The notes under the pieces were generated by a model, which was given only the letters and a program-made list of their open reading frames with translations, was not told the DNA's origin and did not search any database. A stretch of 50,080 nucleotides of DNA from Lysobacteraceae bacterium NML91-0213. Its GTDB lineage: Bacteria; Pseudomonadota; Gammaproteobacteria; Xanthomonadales; Xanthomonadaceae. Positions 28,270 to 41,720 of this stretch are shown here, piece by piece. The stretch covers positions 1 to 50,080 of the forward strand of contig NWQL01000004.1 of NCBI GenBank assembly GCA_002798175.1. The letters are read 5' to 3'. How positions within the stretch are numbered: the first letter of the stretch is position 1; each line of letters opens with the position of its first letter. A program made the position numbers and the translations under genes.

Positions 28270-29022
28270 TCAGCGCCGCGGCAGGTACGACAGCGGATCC
28301 ACCGGGCGGCCGTTGTGGCGGATCTCGAAGTGCAGCATGTCGCGCGCGGCGCCACTGCGGCCCATCTCGGCGATCTGCTGGCCCACGCGGACCCGCTCCC
28401 CCTCGTTGACCAGCCGCGAACGGTTGTGGCCATAGGCGGACAGCCAGTTGTCGTCGTGCTTGACGATGATCAGCTCGCCGTAGCCGACCAGGCCGGACCC
28501 CGAATACACCACCACGCCATCGCCGGCGGCGCGTACCGCCTGGCCACTGGTCCCGGCGATGCCGATGCCCTGCCTGGTCGGATCGCCCTGGGTGAAGCGG
28601 CTGATCAGCTGGCCATCGGCCGGCCAGCGCCAGGCCACGCTGCTGCGCACCGGCGCCGGTGGAGGCGTGGCGGGCGTGCTCGTGGATGGGCGCGTCGTGC
28701 TGGCGCCACCCTGCGTGGATGCGGGGCGCGAAGCGGTCGCGCCACCGGGATACAGACGCAGGCGCTGACCGGGATAGATGGTGTAGGGGGCGGCGATGCC
28801 ATTCCAGGTGGCGAGGTCGAGCGCGCTGACGCCATTGCTGGTAGCGATGCGGTACAGGGTGTCGCCACGCTGCACGGTCACCGTCTGCCCCGGCCGCGGC
28901 ACCGAGGCACCGGCGCGAACCGGGCCGCTGCCACCTTCGCGCACCACCCGGCTGCTGCCGCACGCATTCAACATGGCCAGCACGGCGATGGCTGCGATGA
29001 TCCGGATGGCGTGGCGTGGCAT
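28270..29022 (-). CDS. nlpD: NlpD-like lipoprotein (LysM plus degenerate LytM)
   Basis: The 250-residue protein has a lipobox (VLAMLNAC, Cys21), a LysM domain ([20 protein letters not shown], then LDLATWNGI), a Ser/Thr/Pro linker, and an M23/LytM domain ([20 protein letters not shown] to DPLSYLP). The metal ligands appear lost: the usual HxGxD is RQGIGIAG and the HxH is MLHFEI. It should therefore act as an activator of cell-wall amidases during division rather than as a hydrolase, as for enterobacterial NlpD. Start ATG 29022 is preferred over an upstream one since it places the signal peptide at the N-terminus. It follows pcm; no rpoS follows. Confidence 0.9.
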   Translation of the reverse strand: MPRHAIRIIAAIAVLAMLNACGSSRVVREGGSGPVRAGASVPRPGQTVTVQRGDTLYRIATSNGVSALDLATWNGIAAPYTIYPGQRLRLYPGGATASRPASTQGGASTTRPSTSTPATPPPAPVRSSVAWRWPADGQLISRFTQGDPTRQGIGIAGTSGQAVRAAGDGVVVYSGSGLVGYGELIIVKHDDNWLSAYGHNRSRLVNEGERVRVGQQIAEMGRSGAARDMLHFEIRHNGRPVDPLSYLPRR

Positions 29023-29107
29023 CAGTGCGGTGTCCTCACGGCGATTGCGGATGGAAGGCGGGCGCGCCGAAGAGTGCCGCGACACGGATGAACGCGATGG
29101 CGACATC

Positions 29108-29791
29108 TCAGCCGAGCACGCCCGACAGCAGCGGAACGAAGCTCACCGGCGCGAGGTCGGTGCGCTCGATGCTGCCATCGACCAGCCGGCGCAGCCGCAC
29201 CAGCGTCTGCCCCCCGCTGCCACCCACCGGCGCGACCAGCACGCCGCCAGGGGCGAGTTGCGTGGTCAGCGCATCCACCAGCGCGGGCGCGGCGGCGGTG
29301 ACGATGATGCCGTCGAACGGGCCGTTCTCCGCCCAGCCGATGCGGCCGTCGTCGTGCTTGCTGCGCACGTTGAGGCCGAGCGAGCGGAAGCGCTTGCGCG
29401 CGATGCGCAGCAGTTCACCGATGCGCTCGACGGTGTGCACCTCGATGCCCAGCGCGGCCAGGATCGCCGCCTGGTAGCCGGACCCGGTGCCGATCTCGAG
29501 CACCTTCTGCGGCATCGCGGTTTCCAGCAGCACCTCGGTCATCCGCGCCACCACCCACGGCTGCGAGATGGTCTGCCCATGGCCGATCGGAAGCGCGGTG
29601 TCCTCGTAGGCGCGGGTGGCCAGCGCCTCGTCGACGAACAGGTGGCGTGGCACGGTGCGGATCGCGTTGAGCACGCGCTCGTCGGTGATGCCCTCGTCGC
29701 GCAGGCGCTCGATCAGCCGGTCGCGCACGCGCTGCGAGGTCATGCCGACCCCGAGGGCCTCGGGCTGCAGGCGCAGGCGCGGCGTCATCAT
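29108..29791 (-). CDS. pcm: Protein-L-isoaspartate O-methyltransferase
   Basis: It uses SAM to methylate isoaspartyl residues in damaged proteins, starting their repair. The 227-residue protein has [40 protein letters not shown] and the SAM motif [19 protein letters not shown]. The ATG at 29791 overlaps the surE stop; a second ATG follows at 29788. The order surE-pcm-nlpD matches other gammaproteobacteria. Confidence 0.95.
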   Translation of the reverse strand: MMTPRLRLQPEALGVGMTSQRVRDRLIERLRDEGITDERVLNAIRTVPRHLFVDEALATRAYEDTALPIGHGQTISQPWVVARMTEVLLETAMPQKVLEIGTGSGYQAAILAALGIEVHTVERIGELLRIARKRFRSLGLNVRSKHDDGRIGWAENGPFDGIIVTAAAPALVDALTTQLAPGGVLVAPVGGSGGQTLVRLRRLVDGSIERTDLAPVSFVPLLSGVLG

Positions 29792-30570
29792 GGCTTGCCG
29801 TTCCGCAGCTCGTCGGCCAGTCCGCCGACCCAGCTGGCCACCTGTTCGAGCGCCTGGTAGCGGGTGAGGTCGACGTGGATCGGCGTGATCGCGATGTTGC
29901 CGGTGCGCACGGCGTGGAAATCGGTGCCGGGGCCGGCGTCGAGTTCGGCACCGGCGGGGCCGATCCACCACCACATGCGCCCGCGCGGGTCCTCGAGCGG
30001 CACGCAGGGCTCGGCACGGTGGCGGTTGCCCAGGCGGGTGACCTCGAAGCCGGCGATCTCCGACCACGGCAGGTCGGGCACGTTGACGTTGAGGATGGTG
30101 TCGGCCGGCAGCGGATCGGCCTTCAGCCGCTCGACGATCTCCACCGCGGCGCGCGCGGCCGTCTCGTAGTGCTGGCCGACGTGGTCGCGGGTGACCAGCG
30201 ACATCGCCACTGCCGGCAGGCCGAGGAAGCGGCCTTCCATCGCCGCGGCGACGGTTCCGGAGTAGATGACGTCGTCGCCGAGGTTGGCGGTGTTGTTGAT
30301 GCCCGACACGACGATGTCGGGTTCGATCTCGAGCATCCCGGTGATCGCCACGTGCACGCAGTCGGTGGGCGTGCCATGCACGCGCCAGGTGGTGTCGTCG
30401 ACCTGGATCACACGCAGCGGCATGTCGAGCGTCAGCGAGTTGCTGGCGCCGGAACGGTCGCGGTCGGGGGCGACGATCAGGACGTCGTGGTCGGCGCCAC
30501 GCAGGCCCTCGGCAAGGATGCGGATGCCCGGCGCGTCCACGCCGTCATCGTTGCTCACCAGTACTCGCAT
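29788..30570 (-). CDS. surE: 5'/3'-nucleotidase SurE
   Basis: This metal-dependent phosphatase acts on nucleoside monophosphates in the survival/stress group of genes. The 260-residue protein opens with [20 protein letters not shown], which carries the NDD metal ligands. It continues with [20 protein letters not shown] and [20 protein letters not shown], all signature blocks. It is coupled to pcm by overlap. Upstream, 165 bp separate it from the divergent Smr gene, an interval large enough for both promoters. Confidence 0.96.
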   Translation of the reverse strand: MRVLVSNDDGVDAPGIRILAEGLRGADHDVLIVAPDRDRSGASNSLTLDMPLRVIQVDDTTWRVHGTPTDCVHVAITGMLEIEPDIVVSGINNTANLGDDVIYSGTVAAAMEGRFLGLPAVAMSLVTRDHVGQHYETAARAAVEIVERLKADPLPADTILNVNVPDLPWSEIAGFEVTRLGNRHRAEPCVPLEDPRGRMWWWIGPAGAELDAGPGTDFHAVRTGNIAITPIHVDLTRYQALEQVASWVGGLADELRNGKP

Positions 30571-30735
30571 GAACCCGCTCTGCCGTGCCTCGCATCGTAT
30601 GGATGCGCGACATGATAGCGGATGTGGCCGGCACCGCCCCGCGGGCGGATGCCCGTCGACCGCGTGCCGGATGCGTCATGCGTGCCGTGCGACCTCTCCC
30701 CGGCGGGGGTCCCATCGGCGGGATAGACTGCGTGC

Positions 30736-31296
30736 GTGACCGCCGATCACCCGCCACCGCCCGAGGACGACGATGCCGCACTGTTCCGCGCGGCGATCGG
30801 CCCGGTGCGCGAGCACACCCCGGAGCCGGCGGCGCCGGGGCTGCAACGCCCCCGCCCGCGGCCACTTGCGCGCATGGCGGAGCGTGACGAGGACGATGCG
30901 CGCGGCGAATTCCGCAGGATGCTGGAGGGCGGCCCGCTGGAGGCCGGCCTGCTGGCCGGCGACAGCCTCGCGTACCGCCGCGACGATGTGCCGCCACGGG
31001 TGCTCAAGCGGCTGGCGCGCGGGCAGTACGCCGCACAGGACGAACTGGACCTGCACTTCGCCAACGTCGCCCAGGCGGAGGCGATGCTGCGGCAGTTCCT
31101 CGCCGAGGCTCGCGATCACGGCTACGGCTGCGTGCGGGTGATCCACGGCAAGGGCCGGCACGCCGACGGCACCCCGGTGATCAAGAATCTGGTCGACCGG
31201 TTGCTGCGACAGCGTGGCGATGTCATCGCCTACCACTCGGCGCCGGCCGCCCAGGGCGGCACCGGCGCCGTGCTGGTGCTGCTGCGTCCACGCTAG
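30736..31296 (+). CDS. Smr-domain protein (SmrA/SmrB-like)
   Basis: The 186-residue protein starts at GTG 30736. The N-terminal 85 residues are polar and low in complexity, with GPVREHTPEPAAPGLQRPRP. The Smr domain begins at LDLHFANVAQAEAMLRQFLA and includes the VRVIHGKGRHADGTPVIKNL loop. Typical Smr domains have LDLHG; here the Gly is Phe. SmrB-type proteins cleave mRNA at collided ribosomes, while others may act on DNA; which applies here is uncertain. It lies between surE and truD, which are neighbours in many relatives. Confidence 0.88.
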   Translation: MTADHPPPPEDDDAALFRAAIGPVREHTPEPAAPGLQRPRPRPLARMAERDEDDARGEFRRMLEGGPLEAGLLAGDSLAYRRDDVPPRVLKRLARGQYAAQDELDLHFANVAQAEAMLRQFLAEARDHGYGCVRVIHGKGRHADGTPVIKNLVDRLLRQRGDVIAYHSAPAAQGGTGAVLVLLRPR

Positions 31297-31389
31297 GACG
31301 CGGCGCCGGCCCAGGTGACCCGACGATGCGAGTGCACCCGGCGCGCCGGGTGGCCGCAGCTGCAATGACGCGTCGGGACGCGCGCCTGC

Positions 31390-31626
31390 TCAGTCGACGC
31401 GACTGACGGCGGTGGACTTCGGCGGCGGGTTGATCCAGTGCACCAGCAGGCCACGACGCCGCGCCTCCGCATTGACCCGCGCGATGTACTCGGCATCGTC
31501 ATGCATCAGGTTGGGGCGATTGGGCGACGCGGTGGGCGATGACGACCGCGCCATCGGCTGGCTACTGGCACAGGCGGACAACGCGAGCACCAGCAGCAAT
31601 GGAACCAGGCGGTACAGGGTGCGCAT
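31390..31626 (-). CDS. Small lipoprotein, unknown function
   Basis: The product is 78 residues with a clear lipoprotein signal (VPLLLVLALSAC, Cys19). A Ser/Pro-rich linker is followed by a conserved-looking C-terminal part (HDDAEYIARVNAEARRRGLL, then VHWINPPPKS). I do not know the family. Its stop lies 94 bp from the Smr stop (convergent), and a perfect palindrome (cacccggcgcgccgggtg, about 31335-31352) lies between them as a possible terminator stem. Upstream, 135 bp separate it from truD. Confidence 0.75.
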   Translation of the reverse strand: MRTLYRLVPLLLVLALSACASSQPMARSSSPTASPNRPNLMHDDAEYIARVNAEARRRGLLVHWINPPPKSTAVSRVD

Positions 31627-31761
31627 GACGGCTGCTCCTGCCCCGCCCCGGCGGGGCCACGCCTCCGCTTATACGCCGACGTTGCGCGCCCTCCAGTGCC
31701 CTGCCTGCACATTCCGACGGACGGCGCACGCGCCCCGGCAAGCCGGGAAACCGTGCCCCGC

Positions 31762-32814
31762 TCAGTCGAGCGTGCCGGCCGTGGTCGCCAGTTCGCGCAG
31801 CACCGTGGTGGCATAGGCACCGGGCGGAAGCGCAAAGCGCAGCTCGAGCACGTCGTCGGCACGCCAGTCCCACTCGAACCCCTGCGGGCGCAGGCGGGTG
31901 GCACGGCGCTCCTGCTTCAGGCCTTCGCGCTCGAGCCCGGCACGCAGTGCCAGCGCGTCGGCATCGCCCAGCGCAGCGGTCTCGATCTGCAGCGCCGCGC
32001 CGGTCGCACGTGATTCGCCGCGGCCCCACAGCGGTGCGGTCGGATGGATGTCACCGGCCTGCAGGCGTGCGTCGAGCGCATCATCCAGCGGCTCGGGGCC
32101 GAACACGCTGCGGCTGCCGTCGAGCATCCACACCTCGCCCTCCAGCGCGCGGTCCCAGCATTCCTGCTGCACCCGCCGGGCCAGCACGCGGTTGAAGAGC
32201 TCCGAGCGCGCCGCCGACAGCAGCATCGAGCGCTCCTCGCGGCGCATGCGCCGGCCGGATTTCCCGCTGCCGGCGAACATCGCCAGTGCCTGCGCCACGT
32301 TGGATCCGCCGCGGCCGAAGCGCTGCTCGCCGAAATAGTTGGGCACGCCACTCGCGGCGATCGCGGCAAGCCGCGCCTGCGCGGCGTCGCGATCGCCGGT
32401 GACATCGCGCAACACCAGCACGAAGGCGTTGCCGGCCAGTGCGCCGCGCGGCAGCTTGCGCGAATGCCGGTGCATCGCCAGCACGCGCAGGCCCTCGACC
32501 TGCAGCGTGTCGAGCGCCGGAGCCTCGCGACCGGGCAGGTGCAGGGTGAGCCGCTGGCGGGTCACCGCGTGCCGGTCCTTCAGGCCGGCATAGCCGACCG
32601 CATCGACTTCGATCCCGGCCCAGGCCGCCAGGGCACGCGCGGCGAACGCGGTGTTCATGCCGCGCTTCTCGATGGTCAGCAGCAGGTGCTCGCCGGCGCC
32701 CGAGGGTTCGAACGCATCGACCTCGTCGACACGGAAGTCCTCGTCCCGGACACGGATGCGCGCGTCGACGACCGGTCCGCCAAGCGCATACGGCAGTTCC
32801 GCGGCGCGGGTCAC
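31762..32814 (-). CDS. truD: tRNA pseudouridine(13) synthase TruD
   Basis: The 350-residue protein begins at GTG 32814, overlapping the ispF stop by 4 bp. The catalytic segment [20 protein letters not shown] holds the nucleophilic Asp in the KDR context. The family blocks [14 protein letters not shown] and [20 protein letters not shown] are present, as is the TRUD insertion domain in the middle. It makes pseudouridine at position 13 of tRNA-Glu and others. It closes the eno-ftsB-ispD-ispF-truD run. Confidence 0.95.
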   Translation of the reverse strand: MTRAAELPYALGGPVVDARIRVRDEDFRVDEVDAFEPSGAGEHLLLTIEKRGMNTAFAARALAAWAGIEVDAVGYAGLKDRHAVTRQRLTLHLPGREAPALDTLQVEGLRVLAMHRHSRKLPRGALAGNAFVLVLRDVTGDRDAAQARLAAIAASGVPNYFGEQRFGRGGSNVAQALAMFAGSGKSGRRMRREERSMLLSAARSELFNRVLARRVQQECWDRALEGEVWMLDGSRSVFGPEPLDDALDARLQAGDIHPTAPLWGRGESRATGAALQIETAALGDADALALRAGLEREGLKQERRATRLRPQGFEWDWRADDVLELRFALPPGAYATTVLRELATTAGTLD

Positions 32815-33302
32815 GCCGCGACCAGCAGGCACACCGCCTGGGCGGCGATGCCTTCGCCGCGACCGATGAAGCCCATCTTCTCGCTGGTGGTCGCCTTGAC
32901 GCTGATGGCGTCCACGTCGACACCGAGATCGGCCGCCATCGCCTCGCGCATGGCCGGTGCATGCGGGCCGATCTTCGGCTGCTCGCAGATCACGGTGATA
33001 TCGGCGTTGCCCACCCGCCAGCCGCGCTCGCCGATGAGCGCGTTGCAATGGCGCAGGAATGCGCGGCTGTCGGCGTCCTTCCACTGCGGGTCGGACGGCG
33101 GGAAATGCACGCCGATGTCGCCCAGCGCCAGCGCGCCCAGCATCGCGTCGCACAGCGCATGGATGGCGACGTCGCCGTCGCTGTGTGCCACGAGCCCACG
33201 CTGGTGGCCGATGCGCACGCCGCCGACCACGACGTGGTCGCCCTCGCCAAAGGCATGGACGTCGTAACCCTGGCCGATGCGGATCCCCGGAGTTGCTGGC
33301 AT
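32811..33302 (-). CDS. ispF: 2-C-methyl-D-erythritol 2,4-cyclodiphosphate synthase
   Basis: It cyclises CDP-methylerythritol 2-phosphate in the MEP isoprenoid pathway. The 163-residue protein shows [20 protein letters not shown] with the Asp and His zinc ligands, [20 protein letters not shown] and [20 protein letters not shown]. The start is ATG 33302. It lies 79 bp after ispD and overlaps truD. Confidence 0.97.
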   Translation of the reverse strand: MPATPGIRIGQGYDVHAFGEGDHVVVGGVRIGHQRGLVAHSDGDVAIHALCDAMLGALALGDIGVHFPPSDPQWKDADSRAFLRHCNALIGERGWRVGNADITVICEQPKIGPHAPAMREAMAADLGVDVDAISVKATTSEKMGFIGRGEGIAAQAVCLLVAA

Positions 33303-33381
33303 GAGACGGTATTCCTGTACAGGTGCGGGCGGCAGCGTGCCACGCGACGCGATGGTGTGCCGCGCAACGCGGCGACGTGCC

Positions 33382-34092
33382 CTATCCGCGTCGCGACAGC
33401 ACGAACTCGAAACGCTCGAGGTCGGCCCGGGTGGTGATCTTGAAGTTGTCCTCGGCGCCCTCGACCAGCAGCGGCCGCGCACCCTGGCGCTCCATCGCCA
33501 TCGCCTCGTCGGTGATCTCGACGCCGGCCTCCTCGGCCGCGCGCAGCGCGCGGTGCAGCTGCAGGCGGCGGAACAGCTGCGGCGTCAGCGCGCGCCACAG
33601 CCGCTCGCGCGGTTCGGTGCCGTCGATGCCGCCATCGTCGCCGGCACGCTTGAGGGTGTCGCGCACCGGCGCCGCGAGGATCGCGCCGACCGGGTCCTCG
33701 CGGCCGCGTTCGAGCAACGCGGCGAGATCGGCAAGTGCAAGGTTCGGCCGCGCGGCATCGTGCACGAGCACGAAATCATCGGCGCGCACGTCGGCGGGCA
33801 ACGCATCCAGGCCTGCGCGGACCGACGCTGCACGCGACGCACCTCCGGTGCAGGTCAGCAGCGGCCGGCCGTCGAGCTCCTGCCAGCCCGGCCACAGCGG
33901 GTCGTCGGCCGCGAGCACCACCACTGCACCCTGCACCGCAGGGTGGGCGAACAGCGCCCGCAGCGCATGCTCGAGCAGCAGCTGCCCACTGGCTTCGAGG
34001 TACTGCTTGGGCCGCTCGCCGCCGAACCGCGTACCGCGGCCTGCCGCTGGCACGATCGCCCAGATCCGCCCGCGCGGGTGCTCCATGGTCAT
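33382..34092 (-). CDS. ispD: 2-C-methyl-D-erythritol 4-phosphate cytidylyltransferase
   Basis: This MEP-pathway enzyme transfers CMP from CTP to methylerythritol phosphate. The 236-residue protein has the nucleotide-binding motif [20 protein letters not shown], then [20 protein letters not shown] and [19 protein letters not shown]. Start ATG 34092 overlaps the ftsB stop by 4 bp; an alternative ATG lies two codons later. Two consecutive MEP genes with overlaps support cotranscription. Confidence 0.96.
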   Translation of the reverse strand: MTMEHPRGRIWAIVPAAGRGTRFGGERPKQYLEASGQLLLEHALRALFAHPAVQGAVVVLAADDPLWPGWQELDGRPLLTCTGGASRAASVRAGLDALPADVRADDFVLVHDAARPNLALADLAALLERGREDPVGAILAAPVRDTLKRAGDDGGIDGTEPRERLWRALTPQLFRRLQLHRALRAAEEAGVEITDEAMAMERQGARPLLVEGAEDNFKITTRADLERFEFVLSRRG

Positions 34093-34472
34093 GGCGGCGG
34101 AGACTCCTGCAGGGGCGCCTCGCCCGGCTCCGGATCCTCCGGATCGCCGGCCGCGCGCGGTGGCGCCGGCGGGATTGCAGGCGCCGGTGCATCGACCACC
34201 CGGTAGAACACCTCCCCCGGGCGCACCATGCCGAGCTCGCTGCGCGCGCGCTCCTCCACCGCGGCCTCGCCGGTGGGCGACTTCAGGTCGGCCACTTCCG
34301 CCGCCAGCGCTGCGTTGCGCTCGGCCAGCCCGGAGTTCTGCCGCGCCTGCTGGTCCACGCGCGCCTGCAGTTCGGCCACGTCGCGGTTGCCCCCGGTGCC
34401 GAACCACAGCCGGTACTGCAGCCAGCCCAGCAGGACGACCAGCAGTACCAGCAGGATGCGCAGCACGCGCAT
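34089..34472 (-). CDS. ftsB: Cell division protein FtsB
   Basis: The 127-residue bitopic protein has one membrane span ([20 protein letters not shown]), a periplasmic leucine/alanine coiled coil ([31 protein letters not shown]) and the conserved [20 protein letters not shown] Pro/Glu-rich tail of about 30 residues ([20 protein letters not shown]) is longer than in E. coli FtsB. It forms the FtsQLB complex at the division site. It starts 12 bp after the eno stop and overlaps ispD. Confidence 0.93.
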   Translation of the reverse strand: MRVLRILLVLLVVLLGWLQYRLWFGTGGNRDVAELQARVDQQARQNSGLAERNAALAAEVADLKSPTGEAAVEERARSELGMVRPGEVFYRVVDAPAPAIPPAPPRAAGDPEDPEPGEAPLQESPPP

Positions 34473-34484
34473 GCAGGGCTCCGG

Positions 34485-36274
<1,790 letters not shown>

Positions 36275-36303
<29 letters not shown>

Positions 36304-37111
36304 CCTGCTTGGCGACACGGTCCAGCGCCTGCATGGTTTCCAGCAGCGCACGCATCTGGCCCAGCGGCCAGGCATTGGGGCCGTCGGAGAGAGCCTTCGC
36401 CGGGTCCGGATGGGTCTCCATGAATACCCCGGCCACGCCCACCGCGACTGCGGCACGCGCCAGCACCGGCACGAACTCGCGCTGGCCGCCGCTGGACGTG
36501 CCCTGCCCGCCCGGCAACTGCACCGAATGGGTGGCGTCGAACACCACCGGGCAGCCGGTGTCGCGCATCACGCTGAGCGAGCGCATGTCGCTGACCAGGT
36601 TGTTGTAGCCGAAGCTCGCGCCGCGCTCGCAGACCATGATGTCCTGGTTGCCGGTGGACTTCGCCTTCTCCACCACCGGCTTCATGTCCCACGGCGACAG
36701 GAACTGGCCCTTCTTGATGTTGACCGGCTTGCCGGTAGCGCAGACCTTCTTGATGAAGTCGGTCTGGCGCACCAGGAAGGCGGGCGTCTGCAGCACGTCG
36801 ACGACGGACGCGACCTCGTCCATCGGCGTGTACTCGTGCACGTCGGTCAGCACCGGCACGCCGATCTGCCGCTTCACCTCGGCCAGCACGCGCAGGCCTT
36901 CCTCCATGCCCGGGCCGCGGAACGCGGTGCCCGAGGTGCGGTTGGCCTTGTCGAAGCTCGACTTGAAGATGAAGTTGATGCCCAGCGCCGAGGTGATTTC
37001 CCTGAGCTGGCCGGCCACGTCGAGCTGCAACTGCTCGCTCTCGATCACGCAGGGGCCGGCGATCAGGAAGAACGGCTGGTCGAGGCCGACGTCGAATCCA
37101 CACAGGTTCAT
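36275..37111 (-). CDS. kdsA: KDO-8-phosphate synthase
   Basis: It condenses arabinose-5-phosphate with phosphoenolpyruvate to give KDO-8-phosphate for lipopolysaccharide inner core. The 278-residue TIM barrel shows [60 protein letters not shown] and [22 protein letters not shown] 37111 gives the family N-terminus (MNLCGFDVG). It lies between pyrG (61-bp gap) and the secreted unknown. Confidence 0.97.
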
Positions 37112-37172
37112 GGGCAGGCTCCTTGTGCCGGCGCCGCGCGCCAGGCGTTCACGGGTGCACGGCGCGATGCGC

Positions 37173-39428
<2,256 letters not shown>

Positions 39429-39433
39429 TTACA

Positions 39434-39477
39434 AAAAAGCCGGCTTTGCCCCGGAAATCCCGGGTTTCCCCGGCTTG
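39434..39477 (-). terminator. Leftward intrinsic terminator in the parE upstream region
   Basis: Read on the minus strand, the outer arms AAGCCGG and CCGGCTT enclose a second GC-rich hairpin and are followed by six T. The orientation serves leftward transcription, yet no leftward gene lies to its right. See findings. Confidence 0.55.
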
Positions 39478-39573
39478 TGCTGCAAACGGTTTCCGTGCTG
39501 GGCCGTTGCTGGTGTGCGCGGAACCGCGACCGGCAAGTACCATGCGCGACTGCCTGACAGGTCGCCGCAACGC

Positions 39574-41463
39574 ATGAACAACCGCTACAACGCCGCCGAT
39601 ATCGAAGTGCTGTCCGGACTCGATCCGGTCAAGCGCCGGCCCGGCATGTACACCGACACCACGCGCCCCAACCACCTCGCGCAGGAAGTCATCGACAACG
39701 CCGTCGACGAGGCGCTTGCCGGCCACGCGCGCGGCATCGAGGTGACCCTCTACAGGGACGGCAGCTGCGAGGTCTCCGACGACGGCCGCGGCATGCCGGT
39801 CGACATCCATCCCGACGAGGGCGTGCCGGGCGTGGAGCTGATCCTGACCCGGCTGCATGCCGGCGGAAAGTTCAACAACCGCAACTACACCTTCTCGGGC
39901 GGCCTGCACGGCGTTGGCGTGAGCGTGGTCAATGCGCTGTCGACGCTGGTCGAGGTGCACATCAAGCGCGAAGGCCAGGAACACCGCATCACCTTCCGCG
40001 ATGGCGACCGCGCCACGCCGCTGGAGGTGGTGGGCAGCGTGGGCCGCCGCAATACCGGCACCCGCGTGCGCTTCTGGCCGGATCCGAAGTACTTCGACAC
40101 CGCGAAGTTCAACCTGCGCGCGCTGCGCCACCTGCTGCGCGCCAAGGCGGTGCTGTGCCCCGGGCTGACCGTGAAGCTGACCGACGAGGCCAGTGGCGAG
40201 CAGGACAGCTGGTACTACGAGGACGGCCTGCGCGACTACCTGCGTGGCGAACTGGCCGGCCGCGACGTGCTGCCGGTGGAACTCTTCGTCGGCCGCCTCG
40301 CGCGCGAGACCGAAGCCGTCGACTGGGCGGTGGGCTGGGTGCCCGACGGCGAACTGGTGCAGGAAAGCTACGTCAACCTGATCCCGACCGCGCAGCACGG
40401 CACCCACGTCAACGGCCTGCGCACCGGCTTCACCGATGCGCTGCGCGAGTTCTGCGACTTCCGCAACCTGCTGCCGCGCGGGGTGAAGCTGGCCCCGGAG
40501 GATGTCTGGGACCGGGTGTCGTTCGTGCTGTCGATGAAGATGACCGACCCGCAGTTCTCCGGCCAGACCAAGGAGCGGCTGTCATCGCGCCAGGCGGCCG
40601 GTTTCGTCGAGGGCGCCGCGCACGATGCCTTCAGCCTGTGGCTCAACCAGCATGTCGAGCTCGGCGAGAGGATCGCGCAGCTGGCGATCGAGCGCGCCAG
40701 CGCGCGGCTGAAGACCGAGAAGCAGATCGTCCGCAAGAAGGTCACCCAGGGCCCTGCGCTTCCGGGCAAGCTTGCCGACTGCATCAGCCAGGATCTCTCG
40801 CGCACCGAGCTGTTCCTGGTCGAGGGCGATTCCGCCGGCGGCAGCGCGCGACAGGCGCGCGACAAGGACTTCCAGGCGATCCTCCCGTTGCGCGGCAAGA
40901 TCCTCAACACCTGGGAGGTGGCCAGCACGTCGGTGCTCGCGTCCGACGAGGTGCACAACCTCGCCATCGCCATCGGTTGCGACCCCGGCAAGGACGACAT
41001 CTCCGGCCTGCGCTACGGCAAGGTCATCATCCTCGCCGACGCCGACTCCGACGGCCTGCATATCGCCACCCTGCTGTGTGCGCTGTTCCTGCAGCACTTC
41101 CCGGCGCTGGTGGCCGCGGGCAACATCTTCGTGGCGATGCCACCGCTGTTCCGCGTCGACGTCGGCAAGCAGGTGTTCTATGCGCTCGACGAGGAGGAAA
41201 AGCGCCTGCTGCTGGAGAAGATCGAGCGCGAGAAAATCAAGGGCCAGGTCAACGTGACGCGCTTCAAGGGCCTGGGCGAGATGAATCCCTCGCAGTTGCG
41301 CGAATCGGCGATCCATCCCGATACCCGGCGGCTGGTACAGCTCACCGTCGACGACGACTTCGCCACGCGCGGGCTGATGGACATGCTGCTGGCGAAGAAG
41401 CGCGCTGGCGATCGCAAGGCGTGGCTGGAGACCAAGGGCGACCTGGCCACGCTGGAGGTCTGA
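39574..41463 (+). CDS. parE: DNA topoisomerase IV subunit B
   Basis: ParE is the ATPase half of topoisomerase IV, which decatenates daughter chromosomes. The 629-residue protein has the GHKL ATPase domain (EVIDNAVDEALAGHARGIEV, VSDDGRGMPVDIHPDEGVPG, GGLHGVGVSVVNALS) and the TOPRIM domain (LFLVEGDSAGGSARQARDKD; ILADADSDGLHIATLLCALF). The C-terminal block FKGLGEMNPSQLRESAIHPD follows. Lack of an insertion before the C-terminal part and the TAQHGTHVNGLRTG segment fit ParE rather than GyrB. It is the only plus-strand gene in about 9 kb and is probably monocistronic. Confidence 0.95.
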   Translation: MNNRYNAADIEVLSGLDPVKRRPGMYTDTTRPNHLAQEVIDNAVDEALAGHARGIEVTLYRDGSCEVSDDGRGMPVDIHPDEGVPGVELILTRLHAGGKFNNRNYTFSGGLHGVGVSVVNALSTLVEVHIKREGQEHRITFRDGDRATPLEVVGSVGRRNTGTRVRFWPDPKYFDTAKFNLRALRHLLRAKAVLCPGLTVKLTDEASGEQDSWYYEDGLRDYLRGELAGRDVLPVELFVGRLARETEAVDWAVGWVPDGELVQESYVNLIPTAQHGTHVNGLRTGFTDALREFCDFRNLLPRGVKLAPEDVWDRVSFVLSMKMTDPQFSGQTKERLSSRQAAGFVEGAAHDAFSLWLNQHVELGERIAQLAIERASARLKTEKQIVRKKVTQGPALPGKLADCISQDLSRTELFLVEGDSAGGSARQARDKDFQAILPLRGKILNTWEVASTSVLASDEVHNLAIAIGCDPGKDDISGLRYGKVIILADADSDGLHIATLLCALFLQHFPALVAAGNIFVAMPPLFRVDVGKQVFYALDEEEKRLLLEKIEREKIKGQVNVTRFKGLGEMNPSQLRESAIHPDTRRLVQLTVDDDFATRGLMDMLLAKKRAGDRKAWLETKGDLATLEV

Positions 41464-41510
41464 GCGCCGGCGCGTCATCCGCGCACGCTGTGGCGACGGC
41501 CGCCGCGCCA

Positions 41511-41702
41511 CCGGCACGCCCGCAGCAGGGAATGCCAGCTTGAGCGGGATGAACATGCCACGGTCGAAGCCGCGCCGCGGGTCCATATCGGCCGGCTCGC
41601 CACCGGCATGGAGCAGGTCGGCGATGCGCGCGGCCAGTGCGGGTTCGCCCACCGCCGGATAGGCCAGCCCATAGGTATGTGGCGGGAATCCCCGGGGCGC
41701 GG
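41511..41702 (-). pseudogene. Remnant of a DODA-type extradiol ring-cleavage dioxygenase
   Basis: A minus-strand frame reads RGFPPHTYGLAYPAVGEPAL, AARIADLLHAGGEPADMDPR, RGFDRGMFIPLKLAFPAAG VPV. This matches the middle of YgiD/LigB-like 4,5-DOPA dioxygenases (GFPPxLYxIxYPAPG and DPxRGFDHGxxVPLxxMFPxAD) as I recall them. The N-terminal metal-ligand segment and the C-terminal half are absent; flanks are the MFS gene and the parE 3' end. An active-site position in RGFDHG is Arg here. It is an old deletion relic of about 64 codons. Confidence 0.75.
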
Positions 41703-41720
41703 CCGACAGCCCGGCGGTGG

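Noticed and set aside
31335..31352. A perfect palindrome between the Smr and lipoprotein genes as a definite terminator
   Set aside because: There is no T-run on either side, so it is mentioned only as a possible stem.
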